Assembly: GCA_933228895.1 (NCBI GenBank)
Contig: OW121848.1
Location: forward strand, 139,580,615-139,644,614
Length of the DNA: 64,000 bases
Origin: Platycnemis pennipes
Taxonomy: Eukaryota > Arthropoda > Insecta > Odonata > Platycnemididae
Reading direction: 5' to 3'
Below the pieces are notes generated by a model. The model saw nothing but the letters and a program-made list of their open reading frames with translations, ran no database searches and had not been told where the DNA came from. Shown piece after piece: positions 1 through 12,600 of this stretch. Both the position numbers and the translations under genes were made by a program. Within the stretch, counting starts at the first letter, position 1, and every line of letters starts with the position of its first letter.

Positions 1-3000
1 ACTTTTTATTCTCTTTTTGTTCTGTTATTGTGATGGAGGGCTGGTATGAAATCACATGGAGTGTATGTGTGCATGCAGTGGCTGTGAAGGGAATCTTCCT
101 TTGCAAAAAAATTTGGTGAAAGATGTTTTGCTTGTACTTTGTGTCCAGTTGTCGTCTGCCCTTAGTTAAGGTATTTTTATCTTATTGTCATTGAAAGACT
201 GAATCTTAAACAAAATTATGGTTGTCATAATTTTAAAGATCTTATATTACGATGATAATTGATTTCTCAAGAGTTTTCGAATGAAATGCTCCCAATTCTC
301 CCTTTATTAACTTTAGTGAAATTTTGCATCCTTCATTACGTTTGTGGTCCATGGGATAGACCAAGTGTGATGTTTAATGTACAAAAACAAATAATTATAG
401 CTATTTAATATGTACAGAATTAGCTTCCAGGTTGATGTAGAAATATTGTTTAGTCCTAACATGGTTCGTTTCAACAGTTTCTTAAATTGGGCTATCTTTC
501 TAAAGTATCACCAACTGTGGTCATGGTGAGTATAATGTTCTAAGAATGGCTTTTGTAATTTTTAGGCTAGTGTTTTTTTTTCCTTTTTTATATCATAAGG
601 TACTACGTAAAGTTTTGTCATCAATCCAGAGTAAATAATATTATAAATTCTCCCTCATTTCACTGATTTTTAATGCTTGTGTCAAATTTTAAAGAATGTT
701 AGATGGCATCGGTACTACTTGTTTTCTGTGTACTCGTCACAGAATCAGCTAGTCAAAGAAGGGTGTAACATATAACTTTGTTAGTTATGATGCTGTGCGT
801 TAAGGGACTTGAGTCATGTTTTTGCATTAACTGAAATGAAATGGAAAACAGGCCATATTTTATTAAAATTTTCCACTAATTATATGAACTGAAAATAACT
901 TGGGTCTTCCTACTTAACATATTAGACTGATTGGCAATTTTTTTAATTTTTGTTATATTTCTGACAACTTGTCACTTTGTTAAATCCTTGCTCTAAGTTT
1001 TTGTGTAGCTATTTATGATTGAAATTTCATGTTATCTTTTTGTTTTTATTTTGTTGAAGATTATGTTTTGTATATAGACTTTTTACATTCAGGCATGAAT
1101 TTTAGAAGCTCCATTCATTAATATTTGTTGCAGATGAATGTATGATTAACATTCAGAATTAATTAATTACCTTGGTAATTATCAAAAATTAATCAAATTA
1201 GGAAAATTATATATTCTTTTTTATTTGTTGCTCATGTGAGATTTTGTTGACCAATATTGTGAAATGCTAGCAATGAAGACTTTAAAATAAAATTGTTTTA
1301 TAACTTTTTGTAACGTCAACTGTCCCATATGTAAATGTATCATTAGTCAGGGCTATAGATATAACGATAAAAAATTTTACAAGTTTTTAATTAGTGATTG
1401 ATCAATCATGCCAAATTTTAATGCTATTTAGAAAGGACATATTGTTAATTGAATGGTATATTTATAAAAACTTTCATGAACTAATGTCAGAAGGATGTGT
1501 AGCCTACAGGTGTTTCATGGTAAACAGTCACTGCCTCTTTGTTGTTGGTGTATAAACTCACAGTTGCATATTGAAGAAGTTCAAATTTCTTATAATTTTC
1601 CTAAAAATATGCTGTTTGGATGACTATTTAGAAAATTAAACTTTTGAAGCATTGATGGTATAGGTGATGTTGTTTTATTTAAATGTCCAACATTCCTTCC
1701 TTAGTTTAAATATGAAATTATTCTTAGAAAATGAAGTGCATTCCATGTAATCAGACCAATAGACAGAACTTGAAGATGTATTAACACATTCAGTTCACCG
1801 TAACAGATAATGTATTCAATGGTCCATAATTGGCAGTAAAATTATTATATTATATATTTGACATTTTAAACACAGAATTATTTTTTTAATTTGATCAAAT
1901 TGTAGCTTTTTACTTCAACAGACAGAGAAAAATTAAGAGAATAACATTTAGCATATCGGTTTTCGAATATTTGTCATGACTTAATATTCAAATTCGAGAT
2001 ACCTACTATTCTACCCATCTCTACCTATAGTGCTAATAAGTTTGGATTTATGCTTTGGCATGGGTTATTTGTACCTAGCCTAAGATATGTGGTATGCATT
2101 AAAATCTCTATTTCTATAGCTGATTGAAAAAATAAAAGCAGCATTCATTTGTAATCAATCGCAAAAAACATCACTGATATATCAAATTATTGCCACAAAT
2201 GCCTTCAATCTCGCTTTGAATTAACAAAATAAAATTAAGATACAAAGAGAGAAAAAAATATGATTATGCACTGAAAGACGGGAGATAACCTCATTGCATG
2301 AAATAATAGAAATTTTGGTATTAACTCGAGGGAAAAATTACTCTCGTCTACTTATTATATTTTGAATTTGTTTTACAGAGAGTAAAAATAGCTTATACAT
2401 ACTTTCAAGTTGAATCTTAGGAGACAAACTCCAAGTACTTACACAAAAATGTAACAATATTCAAGAATGTTTTCACAATGTCTTGCCAGTTACCATTTAA
2501 CAGGTAAATTCAAGGATATTGAATGGTAGTATAGGTAGGTATAATTGGAGAGCCAAATGAAATATTCTCATTTAGAATTCCTGAAATTTGAAAGACCCTG
2601 TAGTTTTCAACACTTTTTGTTTTTATTGATTAAAAAAATAAAATAAATATTACAATAGAAACAAAAAGTGTGGAAAACAACAGTCTTTCAATTTTCATGA
2701 TGAAATTGTTCCACAAAGTGAGCTTGTCAACGATTGATTTCATTTAGAATTTCCTAAACATTGGCTACTCAGGTTGGAAGATAAAGTTCTTGATGCTGCT
2801 ATTTGTTATTTCTAAATCAAAATTCTGATATCATGAACTTTTGCAACAAAACAAAGGGCTATTTAAAGGAAATTTTAATAAATAAAAAGTAGGGAACATT
2901 GCATAAATAAAAATGTACATTATTAAATATGCAGACTTAGTAGTATAAAACTTACAATGTCTTGAGACTTTTATAAGCTGTTGAAAGCAATTTAACTCCA

Positions 3001-3055
3001 ACCACAGCTCATAAAATTAGTAATATTTCATAAGTCATTTAACAATAATGTAAGG
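1..3055. other. AT-rich intergenic sequence 3' of the clip-SPH gene
   Basis: No reading frame, RNA gene or recognisable repeat was found apart from the imperfect inverted repeat at 2587-2692. Stops are dense in all frames. Confidence 0.6.
2587..2692. repeat. Imperfect inverted repeat (two ~34-bp arms)
   Basis: The left arm 2587-2622 (TTGAAAGACCCTGTAGTTTT...) pairs with the right arm 2659-2692 with a few mismatches; the core CACTTTTTGTTT/AAACAAAAAGTG is perfect. The spacer is about 36 AT-rich bases. It could be a small MITE core or a transcription-terminating hairpin; nothing distinguishes these. Confidence 0.55.
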
Positions 3056-3061
3056 TTTATT
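3056..3061 (-). terminator. Candidate polyadenylation signal of the clip-SPH gene
   Basis: AATAAA on the minus strand, about 230 bases past the stop codon. It is the nearest canonical hexamer that I see downstream. The tract is AT-rich, so chance matches are common. Confidence 0.35.
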
Positions 3062-3293
3062 GTGGAATATTTAAGCAGCCACTGGTACAATACCTCTGTT
3101 CTTTGGTTATCAAGCTTCAGGATTCAATTGACATAAAGAGGAAAAATATGATAATGGGAGCTGAAAATGGGAAATGCGATTTCTAGTTTAGGCATTATTA
3201 TCTTTAAGCAATTGCTTTGGGATGAGGAATACCTAAGAATGTGAAATGAATCTTGGTAAATAATTCAAGAGCAAATTACTATTGGAAATACTA

Positions 3294-3608
3294 TCAGCCA
3301 TAAGCAAAATAGTCATGATCATCATAATGTGGATAATGAGGCACAATTGGTGGTCCTAATGTGGTACTTGTGGATGTTGTTGTAGAAGTTGTTGTTGTTG
3401 TTGTGCTTGTAGAATTGGCTGGGCGTGTTGAATTTTGGATGACCTGATTGATCCATGGAACAAGGGCTGTGACATTGGCGTAGATTCCTGGATTGCCATA
3501 GGTTCCACATTTCTCAATCCCCCATGAGATAATGCCAACAAGTAAATATCTGTTCATACCTGCTGTGACATTTGTCATACGGCAATATAGAGGACCACCA
3601 CCATCACC
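3294..3608 (-). CDS. Clip-SPH exon 8: GDGGGP loop, C-terminal fold, Thr-rich tail, stop
   Basis: The acceptor TTTTAG|GGT opens with GDGGGPLYC, where Gly replaces the nucleophilic Ser. LVGIISWGIEKCG, NPGIYANVTALVPWI (the usual C-terminal helix) and about 20 Ser/Thr residues follow, then a short PHYPHYDDHDYFAYG tip and TGA at 3296-3294. The Thr-rich tail beyond the protease fold is an extension not seen in minimal family members. Confidence 0.93.
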   Translation of the reverse strand, partial: GDGGGPLYCRMTNVTAGMNRYLLVGIISWGIEKCGTYGNPGIYANVTALVPWINQVIQNSTRPANSTSTTTTTTSTTTSTSTTLGPPIVPHYPHYDDHDYFAYG

Positions 3609-6600
3609 CTAAAATAAAATTTATGTCAGTGTTATATAGTAGATTCACTAAACTCTAAATAATTGTCCGCAAACTGCAGTATCTTTGAAATATACCATTT
3701 TATAAGCATGTTTCTTCCAGAGTTCTCCAGGTATTGTTGAAGTCCTGGGCACAAAATCTATATTCACTAAAATGAAAAACACCTTATACGGCCAAAACGT
3801 TTCCTCCTCCTTATGCATTAATGTTCTATTTATGTGATATTTAATATGAGATATATCAATGTTTTTTCATGAAATGAGTATGTACGAGAATTTTCTTGTG
3901 AAGAACTGAAAATCTAGTCAGGGTGCTAAAGCATGTAATGCAAGAGCACCAGAAAGGTAGGAAAAACAGTTATTTATCCATATCTACCATTACTGAGGAT
4001 ACATGGTGAGGTGTTTTACGTAATGTTAATTTCGAAGTGCAAAAATGATTCGAAAAAGAAAACCATTTCTTCCCTTAATTAGTTCTGGAAGCAATTGAAA
4101 TAAAAAATATTCAAATAATTTTCCCTTACATTATGGGCAATTATAAATCACTCTACACATAATGTATGTATGAATAGTTAATCCACGTTACCTCATTATT
4201 TATTGATAAATAAGACAATAATCCATAGAGATAAGTAAGAGAGAGAATTGAATGGTTCTACCTATATAGTTATGAAATTTGAATTTGTACTAACCAAGCA
4301 AGCATCTCTGTGTTTTTGTCCTCCAGCACATAGAGAACTGTTATCCAGGGTGAAGTTAAGGGCCTGGGTACAGGAACTGTTGCCTAAAACTGCAACTTGC
4401 ACTTTCTTCAAGGTATGAGAGAGATCATGTGACCCTGAAACATTGAATGTGTGCTTAAATAAAGAGATTTAGTCAGTTTTCTTATAAAGAGACTTGTGAA
4501 AAATTTATCAAAGCATCAATCAGGCATTTACTTTTTTTTAAACTAACAAATTATTTGAAGTAAATAAATCTCAGAGACAAATTGATCATTTACTTTTTAG
4601 GAGAATGCATGACTCCATATTCATTTTTCAAATACTGCACAACAGTGCTTCTCCATAATTTTCTTTGCCATTGAACACATGCATTTCAATTACTATTTAT
4701 CAACGTACAATAAACAAAAATTTATGCTTAAAATTATATAGTACCTCCTGATACCCAGTAAATCACTCAACTTGGGTTTAGCTAGACATATACTAATGCC
4801 TCTCCTAGAGTCAAAACTGAGACATCTTGTCATTAGTTCCATACCGTACCCTCTGGGCAACCACTCAATCCATTAATTAGATACTTTTAAGATGGCAACC
4901 CATTGGTAATTTTTGTTATATTACATTCTAGAATTCTTTTTATGTTGTTGAACATTTTAGTATGTAGCTGAATCACAAATACTTACACGGATTGGAAACA
5001 CCCCAACCTGTTGCTGTGCAGGACAAAGGGTCATAAGGAGTGGCATTTCTGGTACCATTTGGAAGACAAATGACTGCAACATAACTGTTAAGGGTAGCAT
5101 TCCCATTCAAAATGAGGATAGCAACATCATTCCTATAAGCTGTCCTAGAGTACAAGAAATATTTATAAAAAGTACGTATAGTTTTCATTACAACTTTACT
5201 GTAATGCCTGACGATGATAAAAAGTCTTTTTTAGTTTTCATCTGTCACATAAATTTGACAATATCAATGTCATAAAGGATGGAACAAATGAATTTTTATG
5301 TGACTTGTTACTTTAAATCAGCATATGAATAAAAATTCCTATTCCTAAATGTGCTATTGTATACCCAGCTATAGAAAACACATTTCGGTCCTCCATACTT
5401 CTTTAACAATAGTATATAACTCATATTTGTTTGCATTTGTAACACATAATCCTAGTATTTTTTTGGCAATAGCATGAATATATTAAAAACTACAGTGGTC
5501 AAGATAGAAAATATTCACTCTTCATTGAACATGAGGAGTTATTATCAGTATCAGGTATAGATATGTTTTACCCCACAAATATTGTGTTCTTGTACTGAAC
5601 ACATTTCCTCATGCAAAAAAGTAAGCAAGAAATTCAAGGAACTTCAGAAAGCAAGGCATTGAAATATTAAACCAGTAACAAAAAGGTTTCACGTTTTTTT
5701 CTTTTCATTGCATTTGTTGACATGAGAAACAACAGTTAATTCTCAAATATTATAGATTTTTATTTTGCCATGAAGATAAGTAGGGCCTACTGGGTATTAG
5801 GAGAAAGAGTTACCTTTCTAATAAAAGACTATGGGAGAAGTATACATATAGCATTGAACAAGTATCGTGGAGGCCTTCAAGACATTTAAAGTTGGTGAAA
5901 GAATCTGAAAGGTATTGGCAATAATCAAAAAATTTAGAGCATGAAAATTATCACATGGAATACACACACCCTTTACATGCTTTGAACATTCAGAAATTAA
6001 ATGCATTAATAATATCCAACAGAGAGAAGACTAAATTCAGTTAACAGTACAAGACAACTAGAAAGAAAGCATGTCAATACTCAGCAGTATTAGAAAAATT
6101 TACTTGATTTCTTTTCAACCGCACAGCCGCAAGTTTTGACAATTGATTATTTTATGACCAATCAAATTAATTAATGGTAAATATAAATATTCTCATTACC
6201 TACTCCTAACAAAAAATGAGAAATTATACCCCTTGGTATTGTTGTAATATAGGCAGAATACAATTATTTCCTTATACTTTGTTTTTGGCTGCATCACCAC
6301 TATTTACTGATCAATTCCCCAAAAATAAGAAAGAATGGAGAATCCAATGTTTGATTTACAATTTTAAGTTCCCCTAATCTCTTTGGAAGATATTTAGAAA
6401 CAAAATGAACAGATGATGTAGCCAGCCTTCACTATTTTTCATTTTATACCTAATTCTCTGACACATCACAATCAAAAAATATATCTGTCCTACCTAATAT
6501 ATAACCCTAGTAATTTTCTTGTTATTTTGCATTTAGATTTGAAAGAACATCATGCTGAGGTTTAATTATTTTATCTTTTTATACCTCTCTTCCATGCATT

Positions 6601-9600
6601 CCACCAAAAAAGGGTAGCACTTAAAAGCTCATCTAGAATGATAATTTACCAAACATCCAAGTAGGGGTATGATGAGAAAAAATTTTTCATTCCATGGTAA
6701 TTCCGTAAGTTACTTTTGAGTGCTAAAAGTATGTACACAAAATAAGTTAACTTTTTCAGCATCATTCCTCAAATTATATTAAATGAAACATTACCACCTC
6801 TGAAATCATAATTAAGCTATAGTAACATTTAGGTCCGACAATGACACAACATCACTCATCTTACCCCAAAGTAGCATTCCGTATGGTGCCTGTTACTGCA
6901 TTGGCAAGTGGGGAATATTGTGGATGAACTATCACAGATTGAACATTGAACTGCTGTGGAGGAACAGGACCATCAAGTTGAGTTTTCCAGTTCCATTCTC
7001 CTAAGCGAACTCGCAAGTTTATAGCAGCTTTCCTATTGGAGAAGAAAATTAGACTATGCTTATAATTTGTAGGAATGCATTCTTTTTTGTGCATGGCAAT
7101 AAAGAGAGGTGGATTACTACCATCACTGCAGCTATGAAATCAAAATGAATCTTAATGGAAAATCTTCTAAAACAGGTCATCAAATGCATACAGAGTAGAA
7201 AAATTATGTAAATGGAAATGAAGCATTCTTGGAAGTAAAGCATGACCCTAGTTTTAAAAATGTGCCCATGGATTCATACAGCAAAATCAGTAGATTTAGT
7301 AGACAATTTAGTAGACAAGGGAGACTTAAAACCTGAGCTACTGATGTCTCCATAAAGGATAGATCTCATGATTATCATCGATGATATAGGTATATTTATT
7401 TCATTTTTATCATAATTTAGGCATTTCTTCAATGTGGTTAGGAGCCAAAAGATGCACATACATTTATGGATGTAAATTCATTTCTAATTTGAAGTGTAAA
7501 AAAAATGGAAATTTTGAAGGCAATTTTTGTAACTCATGTCAACACATTCACTTCATATTTCCAAACCATTACTTCATTCATGATCACATGATGAACCTAA
7601 GGACTTTCTTGATTGCTCTCATAAATCAGATTTCAAGAATGGCAGTATGATGTGCTAGAAAATGGACTAGGAAAACAGTCGATAGACAATGCAGAAAACT
7701 TAGAGGAAACTAAATGAAAAAAATAGTCATTAATGTCAAATAATCAGGTTTTCTCTTTACCCTTTCTCCACACTTCATTTCCTACCTCTCTTAAAATGTT
7801 CACTTGCCCTAAATGACATCAATAAACAAAGTTATTTGTTGGTTGCCCTCCCCCCCCCCTCCATTATAAAAAAAACTGTCTCAGGAATACAGCCGTCGAG
7901 GGGAACGTGCATCAGAAGAATTGTAAGTGATGAGATGTATGGAGTATGAGAAATATGAGGGTGGTGGAGGAGGATGAAAAAAAAAGAAATTGTTCATAAG
8001 AAGATGTTTACCAATGGCAAAATCGAGTGGAGAGGAACGGCATATTAATGGGTTGATGACCGGTTTTGATGAAAGGTAAGTTGGAGAAGGAAATGAAGAT
8101 AAATTCTGACGTTTCAGTCATGATTGAGTAGAAATGGAACATAACTGCACTTGAATAATGAGAAACTTCCACTATGATAAGGTTTATTGCGACTGTGTTT
8201 CGCTTTTCACAGCATCTTCAGGCAACACATATCAGCGAATACAAGCTTATATAGGGAGGCGGGGTGGTAAGACGGGGCGACGGATTAAGGGGAAGGAAAA
8301 GGATATTTTGCTATGATATAACAGCAGTTCATTCCTCCTATCCATCAACTTTTTCTAGCCTCCCGTTCTCCCCCTCCATCTCCTTCCCATCCTCCTCTTT
8401 CCCTCTCTTTCCAACAGAGACAGCGGGTTTCCTCACCTAAGCTTTTCCCAATCCTCCTCTACGGCCGGCACCACAGGACATACATGGCGAGGAGCCACCA
8501 GGGAGCAGTGAATAAGGAGAGGAAGACGAGCCAGGGGTTTCTCGAGGATCCACACGACCCCAGGCCGTTCTCCCAGCGGCAGCGTCTCTCTCTTTGGCAC
8601 CCACCCCAGGATATCCGAGATTTATACCTGCACGCTTCCGAACATATTAAGAGGAAGAAGATAATGATGTCCCTTTATTTTGAGCCTTCTTCTATATGTA
8701 TAATTCGTTCCCCAACTCCGAATCCCTCACCGGTATTTTCCAAACCCTCAGGCACTGATGACTGTCTACACTTCTCTCCCTTTCCTTCCCTTTAATCCGT
8801 CACCCCGTCTTATTACCCCCCTTCTTGCTTCCCTATATAAGCTCGCGCAAACTGATATATGTTGCCTGAAGATGCTGTATAAAGCGAAACCCGGTCGCAA
8901 TAAACCACAGTGGAAGTTACTCATTATTCAAGTGCAGTTAGGACATGGAGATGTGGAGGAAGAGAGATCGCGCTGCTCTCACCCAGCCACGCAGTGGGCG
9001 GCCGTTAGCACCACCCTGGCTCCGACCAGCGTCCCCCCGCACACGAACCCCAGGGACGAGGGGTGTCCCACGTCCTCGAGGACCGCCGCCATCCACGGAG
9101 CCTCGCCGAACCGCGTGGCGGAGCTGCCGTCGCCGGGACCGATGATCCGCGGCTGCGCGATCCCGTCGCTCCACAACAGGCGGGCGCCATCGGCGAGGCC
9201 GCAAGGGGCGGCCGACGATGCGTTGGACGGCGCCGCCGTGGACGTCGTCGTGGTCGCCGGTGACGGCGTCGGCAGCGGGAACCGACAGCACACCTTCCCC
9301 CAGAACGTAAACGCGAGAGACCCGATAGTGAATAGGGGCAAAGAGAGCGTTACATTTTCCCTCTTTACTGCACTAGTGTAGTGGACGATATGGACTCGTA
9401 AGGTATAATTTTGGGGAAGGAGGGTAGCTGCTGTGCTTCACAGTAAATGGTAATTCTGAGTATGCGAATTTATAAGTGAACTTTCTACTGGCGCAAACTA
9501 CAAGCGGATGCCCATATACCGCGGGTGGAAACACTTCGGCTGCTTTACCTGTCTTGTTTTCGCTGCCAACTCTCTGCCACCCTTAACCTTAATACTGTCT

Positions 9601-12600
9601 CCATATGAAGGGGAGATTCCACACGCCAATGGTAAACAAGCAATTTATCCTTTTTTGCGTACAACAGCAAGTCTGCACGAACCACTTGTCTGCCTGCTAT
9701 AAGTATATGTCCACTTACAAACTTCTGGAGGAAGTTCCAGGAGGTGATTGTGCAACAGTCACCTACAGATTGCATAAAAAACATAAGCTGGCATTAGCTG
9801 ACAAATTGCGTTTTCGTGGAGCAAAGGATTTTTTTACTTCTCCTTTCAAATCTCTCTCTGAATTCTTGGAAAAATGTTTTCCTCTTCAGAGATGATAACA
9901 ATATGCATTACTTCAGAGGCTAATTGTTCAGGATATGACTGCATTGGAAGCATTAAACAACAATAAAGGAAACCAAGGCAGTCAAAATTGCTGAGAATCA
10001 AATTTTTGCTAGCTTGCGTCAATATAGATACCCCGCGTCTGTTTCAAACAATCAATCCGGAAAACCACCTCCACTCGGACCAAAACATTTAACTTTTAAT
10101 TCAACGACGCGTTACGGTTTCTCAAAATGTTTTGGCTCATAGGGTTTTCATTAAAGCAAAAATCCTTAATCAGGGACATAACTATAAAAACAAAAACTGA
10201 CTTATTCGGTGGAGCTTCAGTTTCAGTTGTTTTATCAAATTATGTATCTTGCTCCAAAGATTTCGTGGAGAGGAAAAGGCGCCTTGTGATAATGCAACCA
10301 GCATAACTAAGCGGAAAACAATTTGCATAACCATCAGGATATCTAGGCGAATGCAGCGTGTGGAGTAGTTCCGCGATTCTTATTGTCTATTACAAACATT
10401 ACAAACTATTACATTACCTAGCTACCTACATAAAATGATTGTGAATCACTCCCAGAGTATTTCTCAAGTTTGATATTGTAACTAGCGAGACATAATTGAA
10501 CCTGAATTTAGCCTGAAATTGGGCATCATGAACATCGAATTGCCCAAATTTTTCCTAATCAATAATTTCAACAAAAACCAATCATGCAGAAGTCCAAACT
10601 ACATTAAACGTGCACGATTTCACCATTCGGGATATTCATGTCTTTATAACTATTTTAAAATGATAAATAAGACGTCTAAAAAATAATTTCTTAAATATAC
10701 AAAACTGGGTTTTGTATATTTAAGAAATATACAAAACCCAGTGGTTCCGTGGAGTAAAAGGTTTTTCCACCTTTTACTCCACGGTGGTAAAAATCGAAAA
10801 AAGCTTCGCTCCAAACGATGTACTGTGGTAAAAATCGAAAAAGCTGAACAAAAGCCCAAAATTGACTATTTGAGTTATAAACTTGAACATTTACAAAAAT
10901 GCTCACAAAATATTGCCCATGCATCATTTGTCATGATTTCAACCCGTTAATTAAATACAGGGGCCCAAATATGACCAAATTTCCGAAATAACTCCTGACT
11001 TCATTTAGTATCCGAATATCTTCCACGTCAAGTTAATGGTGACGTTGTAGGAGGAATTTTATGGAATAAAAATGATATCAACTATTAACCGTATCCAATG
11101 ATTTCACTAGGGTCGCTAATTCTAGAAGTTTCCAACTAAACATTTTGTGAAAATATCGGCTTTAACATAAAAGCACGCTCGGTTTGAAACAGAATCGGGA
11201 ATAAAATCTGATGAATTGGTATATTGTGCATCGTTTTAGGTTTCGTCTCCAACGTCGCCAATTACGGGGACGGGAGGAAGATTTTGGATCTTTGGTAATG
11301 ATGGAACAAACGAAAAAAGCTTCGCTCCAAACGATGTACTGTGGTAAAAATCGAAAAAGCTGAACAAAAGCCCAAAATTGACTATTTGAGTTATAAACTT
11401 GAACATTTACAAAAATGCTCACAAAATATTGCCCATGCATCATTTGTCATGATTTCAACCCGTTAATTAGATACAGGGGCCCAAATATGACCAAATTTCC
11501 GAAATAACTCCTGACTTCATTTAGTATCCGAATATCTTCCACGTCAAGTTAATGGTGACGTTGTAGGAGGAATTTTATGGAATAAAAATGATATCAACTA
11601 TTAACGAAATGCTTTGACTTTAATAGGCCCTATTTTTAAAGATTTTTTTTAAACATTACACAACAACACTACAAAATAACGGGCACTGTTTTCAGGTGAA
11701 ATGTCACATAAAGTAGAGAATATTTATTGCTTTCGGGAGAGACCGGTGAAGTGACTTATATCAGATCACTCGTATTTGTATGCTTGATTTTAAACATGTG
11801 ATTGAGAGCTCCCTTACTTTATGTATACTCCTTCCTTCCCCCTCTCCCTCTTTTTATTCCTCTTCCCCTTAAGAATACGGCGTTGGGGATATTTTTCTTC
11901 ATTTGTTATCAGAGCACTCGTTGAAGACAAAAACAGAACTGAAGAGAAATTGAAAATCCGTTTGCGACGCCGAAAAATACATACAACATTCCCACCTAAC
12001 GTTCGAAGTCCGGCTCCTCGTTGATTTGCATCTGCACACAACAAAAAATCAGCATTGAAACAAATGAAAACCATTTGTGGCTTCCATAATTTAATAACAC
12101 ATACGACCGGTTTCGGCTGTTAGGCCATCATCAGGCCAATGTTTACTTTAATTACTGTTTACTAATTACTGTTTAAGTCACAAAAGTGTTTTTTATTGTT
12201 TCAATGATGACGCTCTTCAATGAAGAACAATCTTCGTGATTACAATATAACAAATCAAAATTAAAATCAATAATACGATGTGCGACGTTTTTCACAGTAA
12301 GACAAATATTGCAAAGAAGTTCATCAATTTTTCGTAACCGCAAGGGCTACAGAAGAACTCCTTTAATCGAATGTTTATGAATCAAGCGGAGTCTCTCGAG
12401 AATCAGCCAGCCAGATGACCCACAGTTCATGGGCTCGAATCCCACTATGAGCGTAGATACCATGTTTGTTCTAGAGTCAAGCTAAAAGCTGGTTCAGATG
12501 GTGCAGTACGACCCTGGCAGTTGCAGTACCTAGAAGCCAAGTCTCCGACCACTTAAGAATCTGCGCACGAAAACAGACCACTGGAAAGAGAGGAGGTTGT

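Larger units (their letters stand above)
3609..6864 (-). other. Clip-SPH introns 5-7 (3609-4294, 4435-4986, 5145-6864)
   Basis: AT-rich intron sequence between the exons. I see no mobile element, long frame or RNA gene in these stretches. Confidence 0.6.
8143..8940. mobile_element. Foldback (long-TIR) element in clip-SPH intron 4
   Basis: The two ends are inverted copies of each other for about 160 bases: TAACTGCACTTGAATAATGAG... at 8143 rightward and the same sequence read leftward from 8940. The similarity runs through AACTTCCACT, TTTATTGCGAC, GCATCTTCAGGCAAC, AGCTTATATAGG and GACGGGG/TGACGGATTAA before the arms diverge. The 798-bp element has no coding capacity. It is bounded by TA on both sides, so a TA target duplication is possible. 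Transcribed as intron, the arms would form a long dsRNA hairpin. Each arm holds a hammerhead-like core (see separate entries). Confidence 0.75.

Noticed and set aside
8484..9381. Plus-strand frames of 103 and 207 codons
   Set aside because: They are the inside of the foldback element and the antisense of SPH exon 4.
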